From Acrasis kona (Eukaryota > Heterolobosea > Eutetramitea > Acrasida > Acrasidae): a stretch of 64,000 nt of DNA. Positions 1 through 11,499 of the stretch are shown here, in pieces. The notes under the pieces were generated by a model, which saw only the letters and a program-made list of their open reading frames with translations, was not told the origin of the DNA and did not search any database. The DNA is taken from the NCBI GenBank assembly GCA_026419775.2, contig JAOPGA020000819.1, positions 55,591-119,590 on the forward strand. The letters are read 5' to 3'. Position numbers and translations under genes: made by a program. Position 1 is the stretch's first letter. Each line of letters opens with the position of its first letter.

Positions 1-2161
1 CCTTTGACGGCAACAGTGTCCAACACTCTGGTGGGAAGTCTACTGCCGATAACCTTCATCACCTCTTCGGAAGTTATTATATTAGTATTGTATTGCTTGT
101 TCGCTCCTGTTAAGCGACTGGATAAATTCACAGCATCTCCAATAGCTAAAAAAATGTAAATGAAACAGAATAAATAATTTTAAAGTACCTGTGTAGTTGA
201 TGCGAACCGGAGATCCTATATTACCAACAATGCACTCCCCCATATGAATGCCTATAATTGGGACAACTGCTGGTAGATTCTTTTTTGAAAAAGTTTCGCT
301 CATTTTTTTACATGACGATGATATTATAAGAGCAGCCCTGCAACATTTGAATACATAGTCATTGACATCTTTTGGAGCATTCCAGAACGCCATCACGATA
401 TTTCCAATAAATTTATCTAATGTGCCCTCGTTCTGCCTAATTACTCTTGAAAGTTCCTCAAAATAAACACTCAGGACATCCTCGACAAGAACTTTTGGAT
501 CCAACCTCTCTGCTATCGATGCAAAATGTGCTATATCAACGAACATGATACACACGTTTCTAGTGGATACAAATGGTCTGAAGAACTCTGCTGTCCTAGG
601 ATGATCCAAAAACCCTCTTATCAGTTCGATTGGGACATATTTTACGAATCCCTTCATGGCAATTGTCATCTTATGTACCTCTGTACCCAGTGTCTCGATC
701 TCACTCAATATCTGTCTACTTTGTACAAAATTAGACCACTTTTGCCAAAGTGTTGTATCTTTTTTGACTTTCGGAGCTAATTCTACTTTACGTAGTCTTT
801 GCATTTCAAGACGAATAAAATCGAGAGGAGCAGTAATCATAAAGGCCAATACCAAACTAATTATAGTGGAGAACACTACGATTAGAACCTCAGTGACGCT
901 TACTGTAATACGAAGTCTGTTGACTGGCCCCAGCAGATCGTCCGTCCTAATAAACACCAGAATGGTGCAGTCCACTCCTCTATCGTCTTTGAAAGGTATG
1001 GTTTTGACGTAGTAACTAGTACTGGTGTCAACATAGTACCTATCAGATCTAATTAGGTCTTCAGTTAAAGTAGTCCCATATGTCGTTTCAAAACTACTAC
1101 CGAGCGTCGCAACCCAAGGTATAGAACTCTGACTCAACCTCTTCATTCGGGGAGGAGAGGAGCTAAATAAAACTTCTTCTGTCTTCGTACTTGCTACCAT
1201 CAAAAACCCTTTGGTTAGAGACAATGTAAATTGCGCTATTCGCTGATATGTTTAACTTTGCTAGTACTTTGTTAAAGTACCCTATAGAACAGGTAGCAGC
1301 TACATAACCAGTGTTTGAAAAAGGAACAATGGCATCATAACAAAAGTTGTTTGATTTGATATCATAGTAGAAGTCAGAAACGGTCGGTGTCGTAAAAGTT
1401 ATAGCGGAACTGTAAGTGGGTATGGCTGATGTAGAAAAATTCAAAGTGACAGTGGCCTTATCCAGATACATCACTCCAAGATATTTACTTACATCAGATT
1501 CTAAAAAGTTATACAAACTAGAACTATAACCCAACTGAGCTGAAAAATGATTTGAATTATTTCCAGAGTACGACAAATAAGATTTGGACGCTAAAAACAG
1601 TTAGTGAATGTTGTCTAATTGAATTTACTTTTGTTGTAGTAATAGAGACCAATGTACTCGTTCGAAGCAGTGTTGGCGATGCGAGAATATAAAAGCATCG
1701 AAGTGGCGTTAAAATTCTCTGTACTCAGCCCTTCGAGTTGAAACATGCTTGCTATTGACGATGACACTGAAAATTGTTGTTCAATGATTGGTTTTGTATA
1801 AATTAATGAAATATCTGCAGTTTGTGCAGCTCTTTTTGCTAGGGCTAAATTGAGTTGGTTTTGTAAGTCGGCTATGGTCAGGGATACAATCACTGCCGAA
1901 GGCACTGTAGCAAAAAGACAAAATATAACAACAAGCGTTACTTTGATGCTTATGTAACCTCGTAGATGCTTTAAAACTTTTTGTTACAGATGACTGTTGC
2001 TTGACCAACGCTCCCTTGACGTTAAATTCATTAAAATCCAACTCCTCCATCTCTTCGAATGAAATCACATCGTCGAATGATTCCGTATAGGAGGGAGACT
2101 CAATTGTGCGGTCAGAATAGGTCTTGCTGTTGTCTTGGGTAGGTTTACCATTTCTTGCCAT
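1..2161 (-). CDS. Membrane class III nucleotide cyclase A (3' end beyond window)
   Basis: Receptor-type adenylate/guanylate cyclase, expected to make cAMP or cGMP at a membrane. From the ATG at 2161: Ser/Glu-rich cytosolic start, first membrane helix (about 1890-1960), a Cache-like extracellular region, second helix (about 820-920), then a class III catalytic domain. Exons are 2161-1629, 1590-189 and 145-1 (introns 38 and 43 nt). The first metal Asp is present (FVDIAHF), but the second is Asn (FIGNIVMAFWNAP). The purine-site Thr, the Asn and the transition-state Arg are kept (YTAIGDAVNLSSRL). Two single-base frame breaks (about 1970-1982 and 1202-1212) interrupt the frame. With one base removed at each, all exon phases agree. 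The downstream end lies off the window. It is paralogous to the divergent neighbour at 2209-4546. Confidence 0.82.
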
Positions 2162-2208
2162 AATTGTTTGAACTTTTTTAACCGTAGTCACCCGAAACCC
2201 AGAGGAGG
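2162..2208. promoter_or_regulatory. Shared 47-bp divergent promoter of the two cyclase genes
   Basis: Only 47 bp separate the two start codons of the head-to-head cyclase genes, so any promoter must be shared and at least one 5' leader must overlap the other gene. I see no clear TATA box in the interval. That it drives balanced expression is inferred from the layout alone. Confidence 0.5.
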
Positions 2209-4546
2209 ATGTCCTCAGAGGTGGTTCCAGATGAGACAATAGAAATATCGTTCACCAATACACGTAAAAAGTCACAAATTGAGGTTTACACAATCAAGGA
2301 ACGGATAAGAAAATTCTTCCGAGGGTTCGTAAGCATCAAATTGTCACTCCTTGTTTGCTTCATCGTACTTGTGTTTGTACCAACACTAGTCGTTTTTGCA
2401 GTGACGCTTACCGATCTTACGAGCTATGTCATCTCGGAAGTAGTGGCGAAAGCAGACCTTTCTTCACAGGGTGTAAATGGACAGCTGTACAACCTACTTA
2501 CACCTCCTATAATTTCAAGCAAGGCAATAGCCTCAGCCTATAAACAAAATTTAGTGCAGGTAGATGATATGTCAATGAATATGAAGCACATGTTCTCGAT
2601 AGCAAGTAGCAGCCAATCCTTTCAATATACCTTTTTTTGCTCTAATCGTAAGTCAGAGTCAACAAACTTGTTTAAAATTATTCAGGTAACATTCAATTGG
2701 GTTACGGGAGAGACAATCTTAACCGACTGACTTTGAGTTATGCGGTTAATGGAACAATGTTTATTTATGATTCTTCCAATGTAAATCAGGTAACAGGTGC
2801 CCCTAAAACAGTCACAAACACTACAGGATTTAATGTAACATCACAACAATCATACCTTAATGCAATGACGTACAGCTCAACAACTTGGACATCTATATTT
2901 CAATCAAACACAAATTTGTATAATACCCAAACTAATAACTCTCAATCATCCTACTACATGTCTGTTGCATCTACATTTACCAATTCCACTGGAAACCCTG
3001 TCGGCTATGGTGGTATCACGATATCAATTGCGTTAATTAGTTCCTATTTGCAGGATTTTTTTATATCAACAAATAGTGCAATGTACATTATAGAAAGAAA
3101 TAACAGTTACATGGTTGCTAGTTCGCTTCAAACCGAAAACCTTATCTCCAACAATCTGAGGGTACCACTAAGTGGCAGCAATCAACCAGTGACAGCATAT
3201 ATTGGTGCCGCTCTTGAAAGAGAGTGGGGTGTGAACATTGTTGGAAGCAATAAGCAAATACAAATCTCCTATAATTCGCTTACATACTTGGTGTATGCAA
3301 CTCAGTTCGGAGATGCATATGGACTTGACTGGATTATTCTATCTATTGTAAACATTGATGACTTCACTGAACCCATCTCTACCTTTAAGAAGGTTGTATT
3401 AATCGTTGACGTTATTGTTGCGTCAGTAAGTTTGGTTCTTGGTTTGTTGTTCGCATTGGCCATTACTGTCCCTCTAGATCGACTTGGTAACAAAATGAAT
3501 AACATGAGAACGCTTAAGAACAATGACAATGTCATAATCCCGAGAGGATTGAATTACATTTTATCAGGAACATTTTTTTCGGAAACTAAGGCATTACATG
3601 AAGACTTTTTAAAGATGCAAGTCGCCGTGGAGGGATTCATGAAATATCTCCCTAAAGAAATCGTGGCAACATTTTTAAATCACAGCGAAGCGGAGAGGTT
3701 GTTCAGACCTTTTACACAACACAAAGAATTATGCTTTGTATTTACAGGTAACGAATAAGAAATTCTTTCGTACTAAATTTCATAGACATTAAAAACTTCA
3801 CAACGATTACCGAGAGCTTGAAACCAAAACAATTGATAGAAATGTTGATGGTATATTTCGACAAGATGACCGAAGTAGTTAGAAGAAACAAGGGGACCCT
3901 CGATAAATATATAGGAGATGCTCTAATGTGCTTTTGGAACGCTCCTCTACAACAGCAAGAATACATTCGAAATGCATGCATGGCAGCGCTCCAAATGGAT
4001 CAAGCTTGTAAACAATTGTCAAAGAAATTTGTGAGACAAGGACTTCCAGAGTTAGTTACTAGGATAGGGGTACACAGTGGACCTTGCTTAGTGGGCAACA
4101 GTGGGTCGACCTTCCGCCTGGCTTATACAGCAATAGGCGAGCATGTAAATTTGGCGGCAGATCTTGAGGCAATGAATAAAGAATATGGCACGACCATCAT
4201 GTGTTCGGATGTAGTGTACATGAAAGTTAGAAGCTCTTTTTATTTCAGATTGTTAGATACTATCGAGTCCAAATTATATCCTAATGGAATCAAAATTTAT
4301 GAAATTCTGGAGATGAATATTGGTGAAAAGGCTACTGCCGCCGCTATTCGATTTAGTAAAGCATATACTGATTTATTTTTGGTTAGAGAATTTGAAAAGG
4401 CTCTTGTTGTTTTCGAAGACCATCTCCAACAGTACCCCGGTGATTTGGCTTCAAAGAATTTAATAAACCTGTGCAACATGTATATAAAAGAACCACCCAA
4501 GCCAGATTGGACCGGAGTTACAGAGGGAGTTGAACATGCCCACTAA
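2209..4546 (+). CDS. Membrane class III nucleotide cyclase B
   Basis: Receptor-type class III cyclase of about 753 aa. Exons are 2209-2647, 2686-3747 and 3786-4546, with two 38-nt introns. Order: short basic cytosolic N-terminus, membrane helix about residues 42-66, a Ser/Thr/Asn-rich extracellular Cache-like sensor, second helix about 381-405, a linker, then the cyclase domain about 495-690 and a helical tail. Both metal-binding Asp residues are present (FTDIKNF and YIGDALMCFWNAP), as are the adenine-type Lys (LDKYIG) and Thr (YTAIG). The transition-state Arg is replaced by Asp (VNLAADLE). It therefore resembles the metal-binding half (C1-like) of a heterodimeric cyclase, and gene A would supply the missing Arg. 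AATAAA overlaps the stop codon. cAMP versus cGMP specificity is not proven. Confidence 0.88.
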
Positions 4547-4800
4547 TAAATTTATTGTACACACTAATGAACTAGTCAATTATATCTTGTGCGCCAACTT
4601 TCCCTCCTTCAAAATTCGTTAATTTCGAATTCTAATTATTAGTTGAAACCAGGTTAGTTGACAAAACAAAAATGATTTTATGTTATATTCCGAGATTTTT
4701 ATTGGTGGAAATTAAAGGATTGGGTTTGCCAATGTAACGGAACCGCCATTTAAATTCAATAAACACATACCAGATCCAACAAATTTAAACAAAAGACAAG

Positions 4801-5361
4801 ATGTCCGATACCGAGAACAACACACCACCAGTCGATACCAAGGAAACCAAGAAGAAGGGCACTGGCAAAGGTAAATCAAAAGTACCTAAAGAACCCAAAG
4901 AAAAGACAAGCAAAACTTCAAGCGGTGGACGCGGTGGCAAAAAAGATGACAGAGGTAAAAGTGTATCCCGTTCACAAAGAGCTGGTCTACAATTCCCAGT
5001 CGGTCGTTTGGCAAGATACTTACGTGAAGGAAGATATAGCGAACGTATTGGAGCTGGTGCGCCAGTATACATTGCAGCAGTTCTCGAATACCTTGCAGCA
5101 GAAATTTTGGAGTTGGCAGGTAATGCCGCACGTGATAACAAGAAGGGAAGAATTATCCCACGTCACATCCAACTCGCTATCCGTAACGACGAGGAGTTGA
5201 ACAAGCTACTTAGCGAAGTTATCATCGCATCTGGTGGTGTTCTTCCAAACATCCACACAATTCTTCTACCAACAACCCAAGGTAAACAAACAAAGGGCAC
5301 AAAAGGAAAGAAGGGTGCCGAAGAAGGTGGCGCAGAAGAGACTTTATCGCAAGAGTACTAA
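4801..5361 (+). CDS. Histone H2A, H2A.X type with extended N-terminal tail
   Basis: Core histone H2A, which pairs with H2B in the nucleosome. The protein is 186 aa and intronless. The histone fold begins at [19 protein letters not shown] (about residue 56) and includes the acidic-patch residues ([22 protein letters not shown]) and the docking segment [10 protein letters not shown]. The C-terminus is SQEY, which fits the SQ(E/D)-hydrophobic motif phosphorylated after DNA breaks, so it is an H2A.X-type histone. The tail before the fold is about 55 residues, rich in Lys/Glu/Thr, versus roughly 15-20 in usual H2A. An AATAAA lies about 20 nt past the stop. The leader is A-rich (AAACAAAAGACAAG before ATG). 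The assignment is firm. Whether this is the main H2A or a variant cannot be told here. Confidence 0.95.
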   Translation: MSDTENNTPPVDTKETKKKGTGKGKSKVPKEPKEKTSKTSSGGRGGKKDDRGKSVSRSQRAGLQFPVGRLARYLREGRYSERIGAGAPVYIAAVLEYLAAEILELAGNAARDNKKGRIIPRHIQLAIRNDEELNKLLSEVIIASGGVLPNIHTILLPTTQGKQTKGTKGKKGAEEGGAEETLSQEY

Positions 5362-5478
5362 GAAGAATGTATGTATAAATAAATTTATAAATGTCAAAAT
5401 AATACTTTGTGTGACTTGTATATATTATATTATATATTATAGTATAATTTTGTAAATTACAATCAATTTATAAAGAAG

Positions 5479-7985
5479 ATGATTGTAGGCATCAAGAACA
5501 TTGGTCAAGGTATTGGTAAGGGTGTTACCACTGCCGCGTCTAGTGTCGCGTCTGGTGTTGGAGTAGTGGTAGAGAATGTCTCAAACATTGCCTCACAAAA
5601 GAAGTTTGTTTCCCCTCCAGATAAAAAGGGAGAAATCAATGAGCTCAAGGCTGCTCTTAGCGACCCTAAGATTGACAAGGATCCCAAGCTAAAGAAGGAG
5701 GTTCTCCAAAAGGTTATTGCCTACATGACCATGGGAATCGACACTAGTAGGTTGTTCGATAAGATGATTCTGGTTAGTCGAAACATTCATGGCTAATAAT
5801 AACCTTTTAATTGTATTAGAATGTACACACAAAAGACATTACGCAGAAGAAGATGGTATACCAGTATTTGATAAATTATGCGAACACCAACCAAGATTTG
5901 GCTATACTCACCATCAACACATTGTCCCGAGATTGCAGAGATGAAAGTCCATTAGTGCGTGGTCTCGCATTAAGAAGTTTGTCAAGTCTCAGACTTCCTA
6001 AACTGGTAGAGTATCTACTACCACTTATCAACGAAGGATTGAACGATCCCAATTCTTATGTCAGAAAGACTGCAGTCATGTCCATCGTCAAGCTCTACAG
6101 AATCGCACCAAAGCACATTGAGAGTGAGAACTATGTAGAGAGACTATATTCAACCATCAAGGATAAGGACGTCCAAGTTAGCATCAACTCCATCAGAGCA
6201 CTCAATGAAATCCTTGAGAACGAGGGAGGCATTAAAATCACCAAAAAAATGATTTATTACTTGGTAAACAGAGTGCAAGAGTACAATGAGTGGCAATTAT
6301 GCGAGGTGTTGGAACAGCTTCTCAAATACACTCCAGAGAGCAACAACGAAGTGTTCGACATGATGAACTTATTGGACGAAAAGTTGCAAATTGCAAACAG
6401 CGCCGTTGTGATGAGCATTACCAATGTATTTTTACAATTCACACAGACCATGCCCAAGATCAACCACAAGGTCTACACGCGTCTAAGAGATCCATTGTTG
6501 CTGCTGCTTGCCACCGCTCCCCACGAATTGGCCTACTCTCTACTACAACACACCAAGTTGATGATCACAAGAGAGCCATCAGTCTTCAGTTATCACTTTA
6601 AGGACTTTTACATCAAACACAACGAACCAACCTACCTAAAGGAATTAAAATTGGAAACGCTCACTTTAGTCGCCAACGAACAAAATGTAAAAGAGATCAT
6701 GGAAGAGCTTGGATACTATGTGTCGTTAGGAGATAACGAAGTAAGCACATCTTGCAAAGCCATTCAATCGTTGGGTGCCATAGCAGTCAGCATGAGCATT
6801 GCCACCGAAGCATCGTTAACGTATTTATTAGACTTTTTGGAGATGGGAGTGGTACACATTCTAAGCGAGACTTTTATCGTACTCAAGGACATTCTCAGAA
6901 AATATGACAATGATGATTTTTGCAGCACATACTTACCAGCCATCACCAAACATTGGAAGAGCATCCAAGATCCAAAAGCACTGGTCGCATTCTTATGGAT
7001 ATTGGGAGAGTACGGAGAGATCATCGACTCCTCACCTTACATTTTGGAACACTTTATCGACAATTACACAACCTATCACCACGGTGTCAGAATTGAAATT
7101 TTAACGGCTGCCATGAAATTGTTCTTCAAGAGACCACCAGAAATGCAAAGCATGTTGGGAAGGTTATTCGAACACAGCATCGCAGATACCAGTCACGCCG
7201 ACGCCCACGATCGCGCGCTCTTTTATTATCGTCTACTCCAAACCAATGTCAATCTCGCACGTGAGGTCGTGCTGACCAAGAAGAAGATTGTAAGTAATTT
7301 CACAGAAGAAGAAAGTGCAGAGTTTAGAGATTTGTTGTTTGGTGAATTCAACAGTTTGAGCGTCTTGTATGGTAAGCCGAGCGAAAGATTTATCATCAAG
7401 GGAGCAGGTGTGTTGGGAGAGGAGGAAGCCGAAGATGAAGACGAAGAAGAGGAAGAAGAAGAGGAGCAAGAGCAGGAGGAGGAAGAGGAACAAGAAGAAA
7501 CAACTAACGGCACACCTACTGCACATCCATCTCAGAACAAACAAAGACTTTTAAGCAGAGGATATGAATACGTTGAGGAGCAAGGAAACTCTCCCACCTC
7601 TCCAATCGTAGCGAATCAAAGTCCGGCTCTGTTGCCTAATCCAAGATTAATCGAAAAAGTTGAATACCAAGATTGTTGGGCATCGAGTGATTCTGTTAGA
7701 CAGGTTGAATCCTTCAAATTGAAACAAAGACCGCCGGCGCAGACCACTGAACAATTGTTGAGAGCGAATGGATTTGTGACGTTTGCTGTGAGAGTTGTGA
7801 GTGAACCTTTCCAATTCTATTTTTATGGTCAACCAAGGGGAAATGAAAAATCTTACTTGTTGATTAAGGCATTGATGGGTGATGATGGATCCGTGAATTT
7901 GGAATTGAGATCAGATGCAAAGAGTGGTGGGGATATGGATAACTTTATTCAATTGTTTAAAAAATCGTTCCAAAGATACATGTAA
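5479..7985 (+). CDS. AP4B1: AP-4 complex beta subunit (beta-4 adaptin)
   Basis: Large subunit of the AP-4 adaptor, which sorts cargo at the trans-Golgi. Exons are 5479-5772 and 5820-7985 (47-nt phase-0 intron), about 819 aa. The HEAT-repeat trunk follows AP-4 beta closely rather than AP-1/2 beta, for example VIAYMTMGIDTSRLF, SPLVRGLALRSLSSLRLP, LENEGGIKITK, ALVAFLWILGEYGE and MLGRLFEHSI..HDRALFYYRLL. A long Glu-rich hinge (about 7420-7505) leads into a C-terminal appendage domain (FVTFAVRVVSEPFQFYFYG to the end). The first ~35 residues are a Gly/Val/Ala-rich extension of unknown role. The gene starts 117 bp after the H2A stop on the same strand. Confidence 0.93.
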
Positions 7986-8056
7986 AATGTTCATTATTGC
8001 AATCAATTTTTGTAATTTGTTTGTTCGTTTATTTTTGTTTGATTTTTTGAGCGGCA

Positions 8057-9909
8057 ATGTATCAGAGCAGATTGACTGACTTTCGAATAAAACCTAGTTC
8101 ACAACCACCTCCGAGAGGATCTCAACTTAGTTTTGAGAGGACACCACGTGGATTCCCTACACAATGGCCTTATAATAGTTTATATAAACCACCTTCAAAA
8201 GATGCCATCAATCACATGCAACCAAATATACCAACACAATTGACGAGCTGGAGGTCAAGAGATGACGCACCATTCTCAAGTCACGCCAAACAAAGTGTTT
8301 CTCGTGAGGTTTTCTCGAAAATCAAACCCAAAGTTGTGTCTACTGAGTGGGGTAGCAACAATTGTATTATGACAATGGATCATCATTTGAATTCTCCTCT
8401 CTGTATCTCTGGTGATAACAATGGAGTGGTCAAATTATTCGACACGAAGTTCTGGACTTCTGGTCAACAAAATGCAAAAGAATTTACATCAATCAAATTG
8501 TAGGCATTTTAACACTTTTACCGACTCATCCCAATAGACAAAAACGTATTGAAAAGGTGAAGTTTGACAAGGAAGCAGGAAGTAGAATGTACATTTCCTC
8601 TCAGAATTTTGTTTCAATCTATGACATTAATTCCGAATCTACAGAGGGATACAAACTAATTAATAAATTTACGTGTGAGACGGATGTTACTGATTTTGAT
8701 TGTTGGGAGAATGGTATGATTTGTGGCATGAAGGATGGTAATTTAAGATTCTTTGATTTGCGACAAAAAACAAAAAAGACAGAAAAGATAGTGGCCACCA
8801 ATGCGCCTGTCGTTTCTCAAATTTCCACTCCCATTAGTAAATTTGGTGTGTTAGGTAGCAGTACCTCTGGAAGATTAAGTTCGTTCCAGAAGGCGAAACT
8901 GAAAAAAAAATCAGCTTCTAATGTCCCCAAACCTCCCACCGTTACAAAGACATCCAGCCGTCCTAGAAGTGCTTTTGGAAGTATTAATGGTCTTTGCATC
9001 AGTCCTGATGCCACTGTCGTCCACACTGTTACTGAAGGTGGTTATCTTAACATGTACGACACGAGGTACTTGAATGCATTAGATTGTAAGGAAGTTAAAA
9101 GTTTTAACGTCAATAAAATGATTAGTAAATTTGTAACCAATAATAAAACGAAATCTATCCATGATGATATCATATCATCGGATAAACCACATGCTACCAA
9201 TATTCAACCATCTTATAATCGTGGTAGAGATTCTTCTCAAGATTTACAAGATGTCACAGACTTTAATGATTTGAATACCAACATGCATACCCTAAAAAAT
9301 AAGAGTCGTTTTGATTCAAACAGTCTGAATGATTTGGCACGTAATTATCATCCCATCACATCTCTATGTATGGATCCAAATGACAAGTGTGCATTTGGAA
9401 TCACTACCGGGGAAGGCTACATTTTGTACATGAAAAACATTCCTTATGATGCCAAAATTTCCAAATTGTATAGATATACAAATATTATGGATCATGATGT
9501 GGCGCATCTTATTAGTGCTAATTTCTGTAAACCTCGTCCGTGCTTTTTGGAAACCCATTGTAACAAAAACACTTTCTTTTGTGTGCCCAACCATAATAAA
9601 ATTTGGCAGCCTGATCTGTATAATAACTATGCATCAGTTTATGATTGGAGTGTGAAATCTCATGATGAGGTGTTGCAGGAGGTAGTGAAGGTTGACTACG
9701 AACGAGAGTCAGTTACAAGAACCACACACACCACTTGCTGCTATTCCTCTCGCACAATGTTAATAAAACCAAAAGCAATACCAAAGCACAAGAAGAGAAA
9801 TGTATTAAGTGACTGTGCGTTGCAAAGAATATTTTGTCTTGCACAAGATCCCATTAGTGGTTCAATATACTGTGGCGGAGATAACAATACATTAGTTTGT
9901 CTTGAATAA
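8057..9909 (+). CDS. WD40-like repeat protein of unknown function
   Basis: Protein of about 604 aa. Exons are 8057-8499 and 8538-9909 (38-nt intron, phase 2). After a Pro/Arg-rich N-terminus there are several WD-like beta blades: CISGDNNGVVKLFDTKFW, GMKDGNLRFFDLR, GLCISPDATVVHTVTEGGYL, and a final FCLAQDPISGSIYCGGDNN near the C-terminus. A low-complexity Ser/Lys-rich segment and an Asp/Asn-rich insertion separate the blades. The repeats are divergent and I cannot place it in a named family. AATAAA overlaps the TAA stop. Confidence 0.85.
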
Positions 9910-10146
9910 AGATATTTTATTGTGCGAAACCTTATTTTTGTGCTATTCGGTTCACAGTCCAGATTGGCTGAAGTTGTAAACAAGAAAAGAAACAGGAACA
10001 ACATGAAAGCAACGACTAAGACACAAAGTGTTATACAATAATAATACCCCATATTTTTTTTATTTGTTTTCTAACATTTTACACGTTCGTTTCTCCCTTT
10101 TTATGTCCCCGGCAATTGTTCAACTCAAGTCGAGTGTAAAATCGAG

Positions 10147-10866
10147 TCACCACTCGATCTGTTGTACAGAAACGGACTCATCCAAGTCAGTGACCTTGTA
10201 CGTGGCGGTTGAGGTCAATACTCCCTGTTGACTAATAGAGGCTTGGACAGGATCAAGATCCTGTTTAGCACGTGGTCCGTTGTTATTGATAGTAGTTTCA
10301 GATGGAGATTCGATAATAATCAAATCAAAATCAACGGCGTTGTTTTCTTTTCTGGGGATTTGATAAGGGGAGATATCTAGGGAGCTCCATCCTCCCTGTG
10401 GACTAATAGAGGCTTGGTCAAGATCGCGATCTCCACCATCAATTAATCCGTTGTGGATATTGATAGTAGTTTCAGATGGAGGTTCAAAATCCAAACCGAA
10501 AGAGTTGTTTCCCATTCTGGGGATTTGATAAGGGGAAACGTCGAGAGGGCCCAATGTTCCCTGTTTACCAATAGAGGCTCGGACAGGATCAAGATCCTGT
10601 TTAGCACGTGGTCCGTTGTTATTGATAGTAGTTTCAGATGGAGATTCGATAATAATCAAATCAAAATCAACGGCGTTGTTTTCTTTTCTGGGGATTTGAT
10701 AAGGGGAGATATCGAGAGAGTCCGCCTCTATTGGCAACTCATGATCATGTTTTAGATTATCGGTAGGCGTTGCTTCCGAGTGGTCTTTATGTTCTCTTTT
10801 CTTGTTCGCGGTGTTCTTCATGATCTTAAATGTCAAATCAGGTTTGGTTGGCGTGAGGTAGTTCAT
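10147..10866 (-). CDS. Hypothetical protein with three internal repeats
   Basis: Single open frame of 239 aa from the ATG at 10866. After a Lys/Thr-rich start it carries three units built on SLDISPYQIPR...ESPSETTIN...DLDP/DLDQ-ASI-QG, each about 55-59 residues. Units 1 and 3 are almost identical, while unit 2 is diverged. The repeated core (ISPYQIPRKENN) has a phosphorylation-site or short-linear-motif look, but no known domain is recognised. An open frame over perfectly repeated DNA could be coincidental. However, the diverged middle copy keeps the frame and the same motif, which suggests protein-level selection. No introns are apparent. Confidence 0.5.
   Translation of the reverse strand: MNYLTPTKPDLTFKIMKNTANKKREHKDHSEATPTDNLKHDHELPIEADSLDISPYQIPRKENNAVDFDLIIIESPSETTINNNGPRAKQDLDPVRASIGKQGTLGPLDVSPYQIPRMGNNSFGLDFEPPSETTINIHNGLIDGGDRDLDQASISPQGGWSSLDISPYQIPRKENNAVDFDLIIIESPSETTINNNGPRAKQDLDPVQASISQQGVLTSTATYKVTDLDESVSVQQIEW
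10245..10377. repeat. 133-bp direct repeat, copy 1
   Basis: Base-for-base identical to 10581-10713 (offset 336 bp), with a diverged copy between them (about 10408-10550). It lies inside the minus-strand repeat-protein ORF. Perfect identity over 133 bp points to recent duplication or gene conversion. Confidence 0.9.
10581..10713. repeat. 133-bp direct repeat, copy 2
   Basis: Identical partner of 10245-10377. Identity ends abruptly on both sides: a C/T difference at 10580 versus 10244, and different bases after GATATC. Confidence 0.9.
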
Positions 10867-11499
10867 TGCCTTAGTGGTACTTATTGCTGTTGTTTGTGTG
10901 TTTTTGAGTTGACCTGTTTTAAAAAGTTAAAATATGCCATTTATATTATGAAGGAACCACTTACAATTAGTTGATTAGTTCCAAAGGAACTGTGGGCTGA
11001 CTTAGTCCCAAAGGAACTGTGCCTATATATAGCTGACAAAAGTACGAGAGTGTAGCAAATTCGATCTAGACGATCAAAGTAATATAATCGACCAATTGGT
11101 CGATATTTATTTGAATAATTTACGTGAATTGAGTCTGTGTGTGAAAGTTGGTTCCAACCCAGGCCAATTTTCCAGTTTCTTACAATGTAAATGGAGTGAC
11201 GGCGCATCTGCGGAGGTATCAAACCTAACAAGAATGTAACCTATGGAAGACTATCAGCAATAACAAGCGGATGATAATTTACCATTATCTTATGTACGAA
11301 CCGCCGATCTCAATTATGTTTATTGATACGCTCGAAATGGACATCGAGCAATGTACAAAACAACAAAGCATGAAACAAGAGGTTTAAAACGAATATAGAC
11401 GATGACAAGAAATGGTAGAGAAAGAGTTACTATCATATATATCAACAAATTATTGAGTAATGATTGAGTAGTAGTTGAAATCATACACACGTTGTCTAG
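10867..11499. other. Intergenic region; no gene seen
   Basis: No coding frame is supported in this 630-bp stretch upstream of the minus-strand repeat ORF. It contains two copies of CCAAAGGAACTGTG about 30 bp apart (near 10981 and 11013). The first is embedded in the small palindrome GTTCCAAAGGAAC and they are followed by CTATATATAG near 11021. These could be promoter elements, but nothing ties them to a particular gene. Confidence 0.4.

Noticed and set aside
1961-1982. A 19-nt intron (GTAACA...AAAG) to explain the first cyclase A frame change
   Set aside because: Half the size of every other intron here; a single extra base in the A/T runs aligns better with the paralogue.
7226-7554. Long open frames on both strands over the acidic tract of AP-4 beta
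   Set aside because: They are shadows of the GAA/GAG-rich repeat that encodes the Glu-rich hinge.
10147-10866. Plus-strand open frames across the repeat region (for example 10453-10755)
   Set aside because: They arise from the same repeats read antisense and have no motif conservation in the diverged middle copy.
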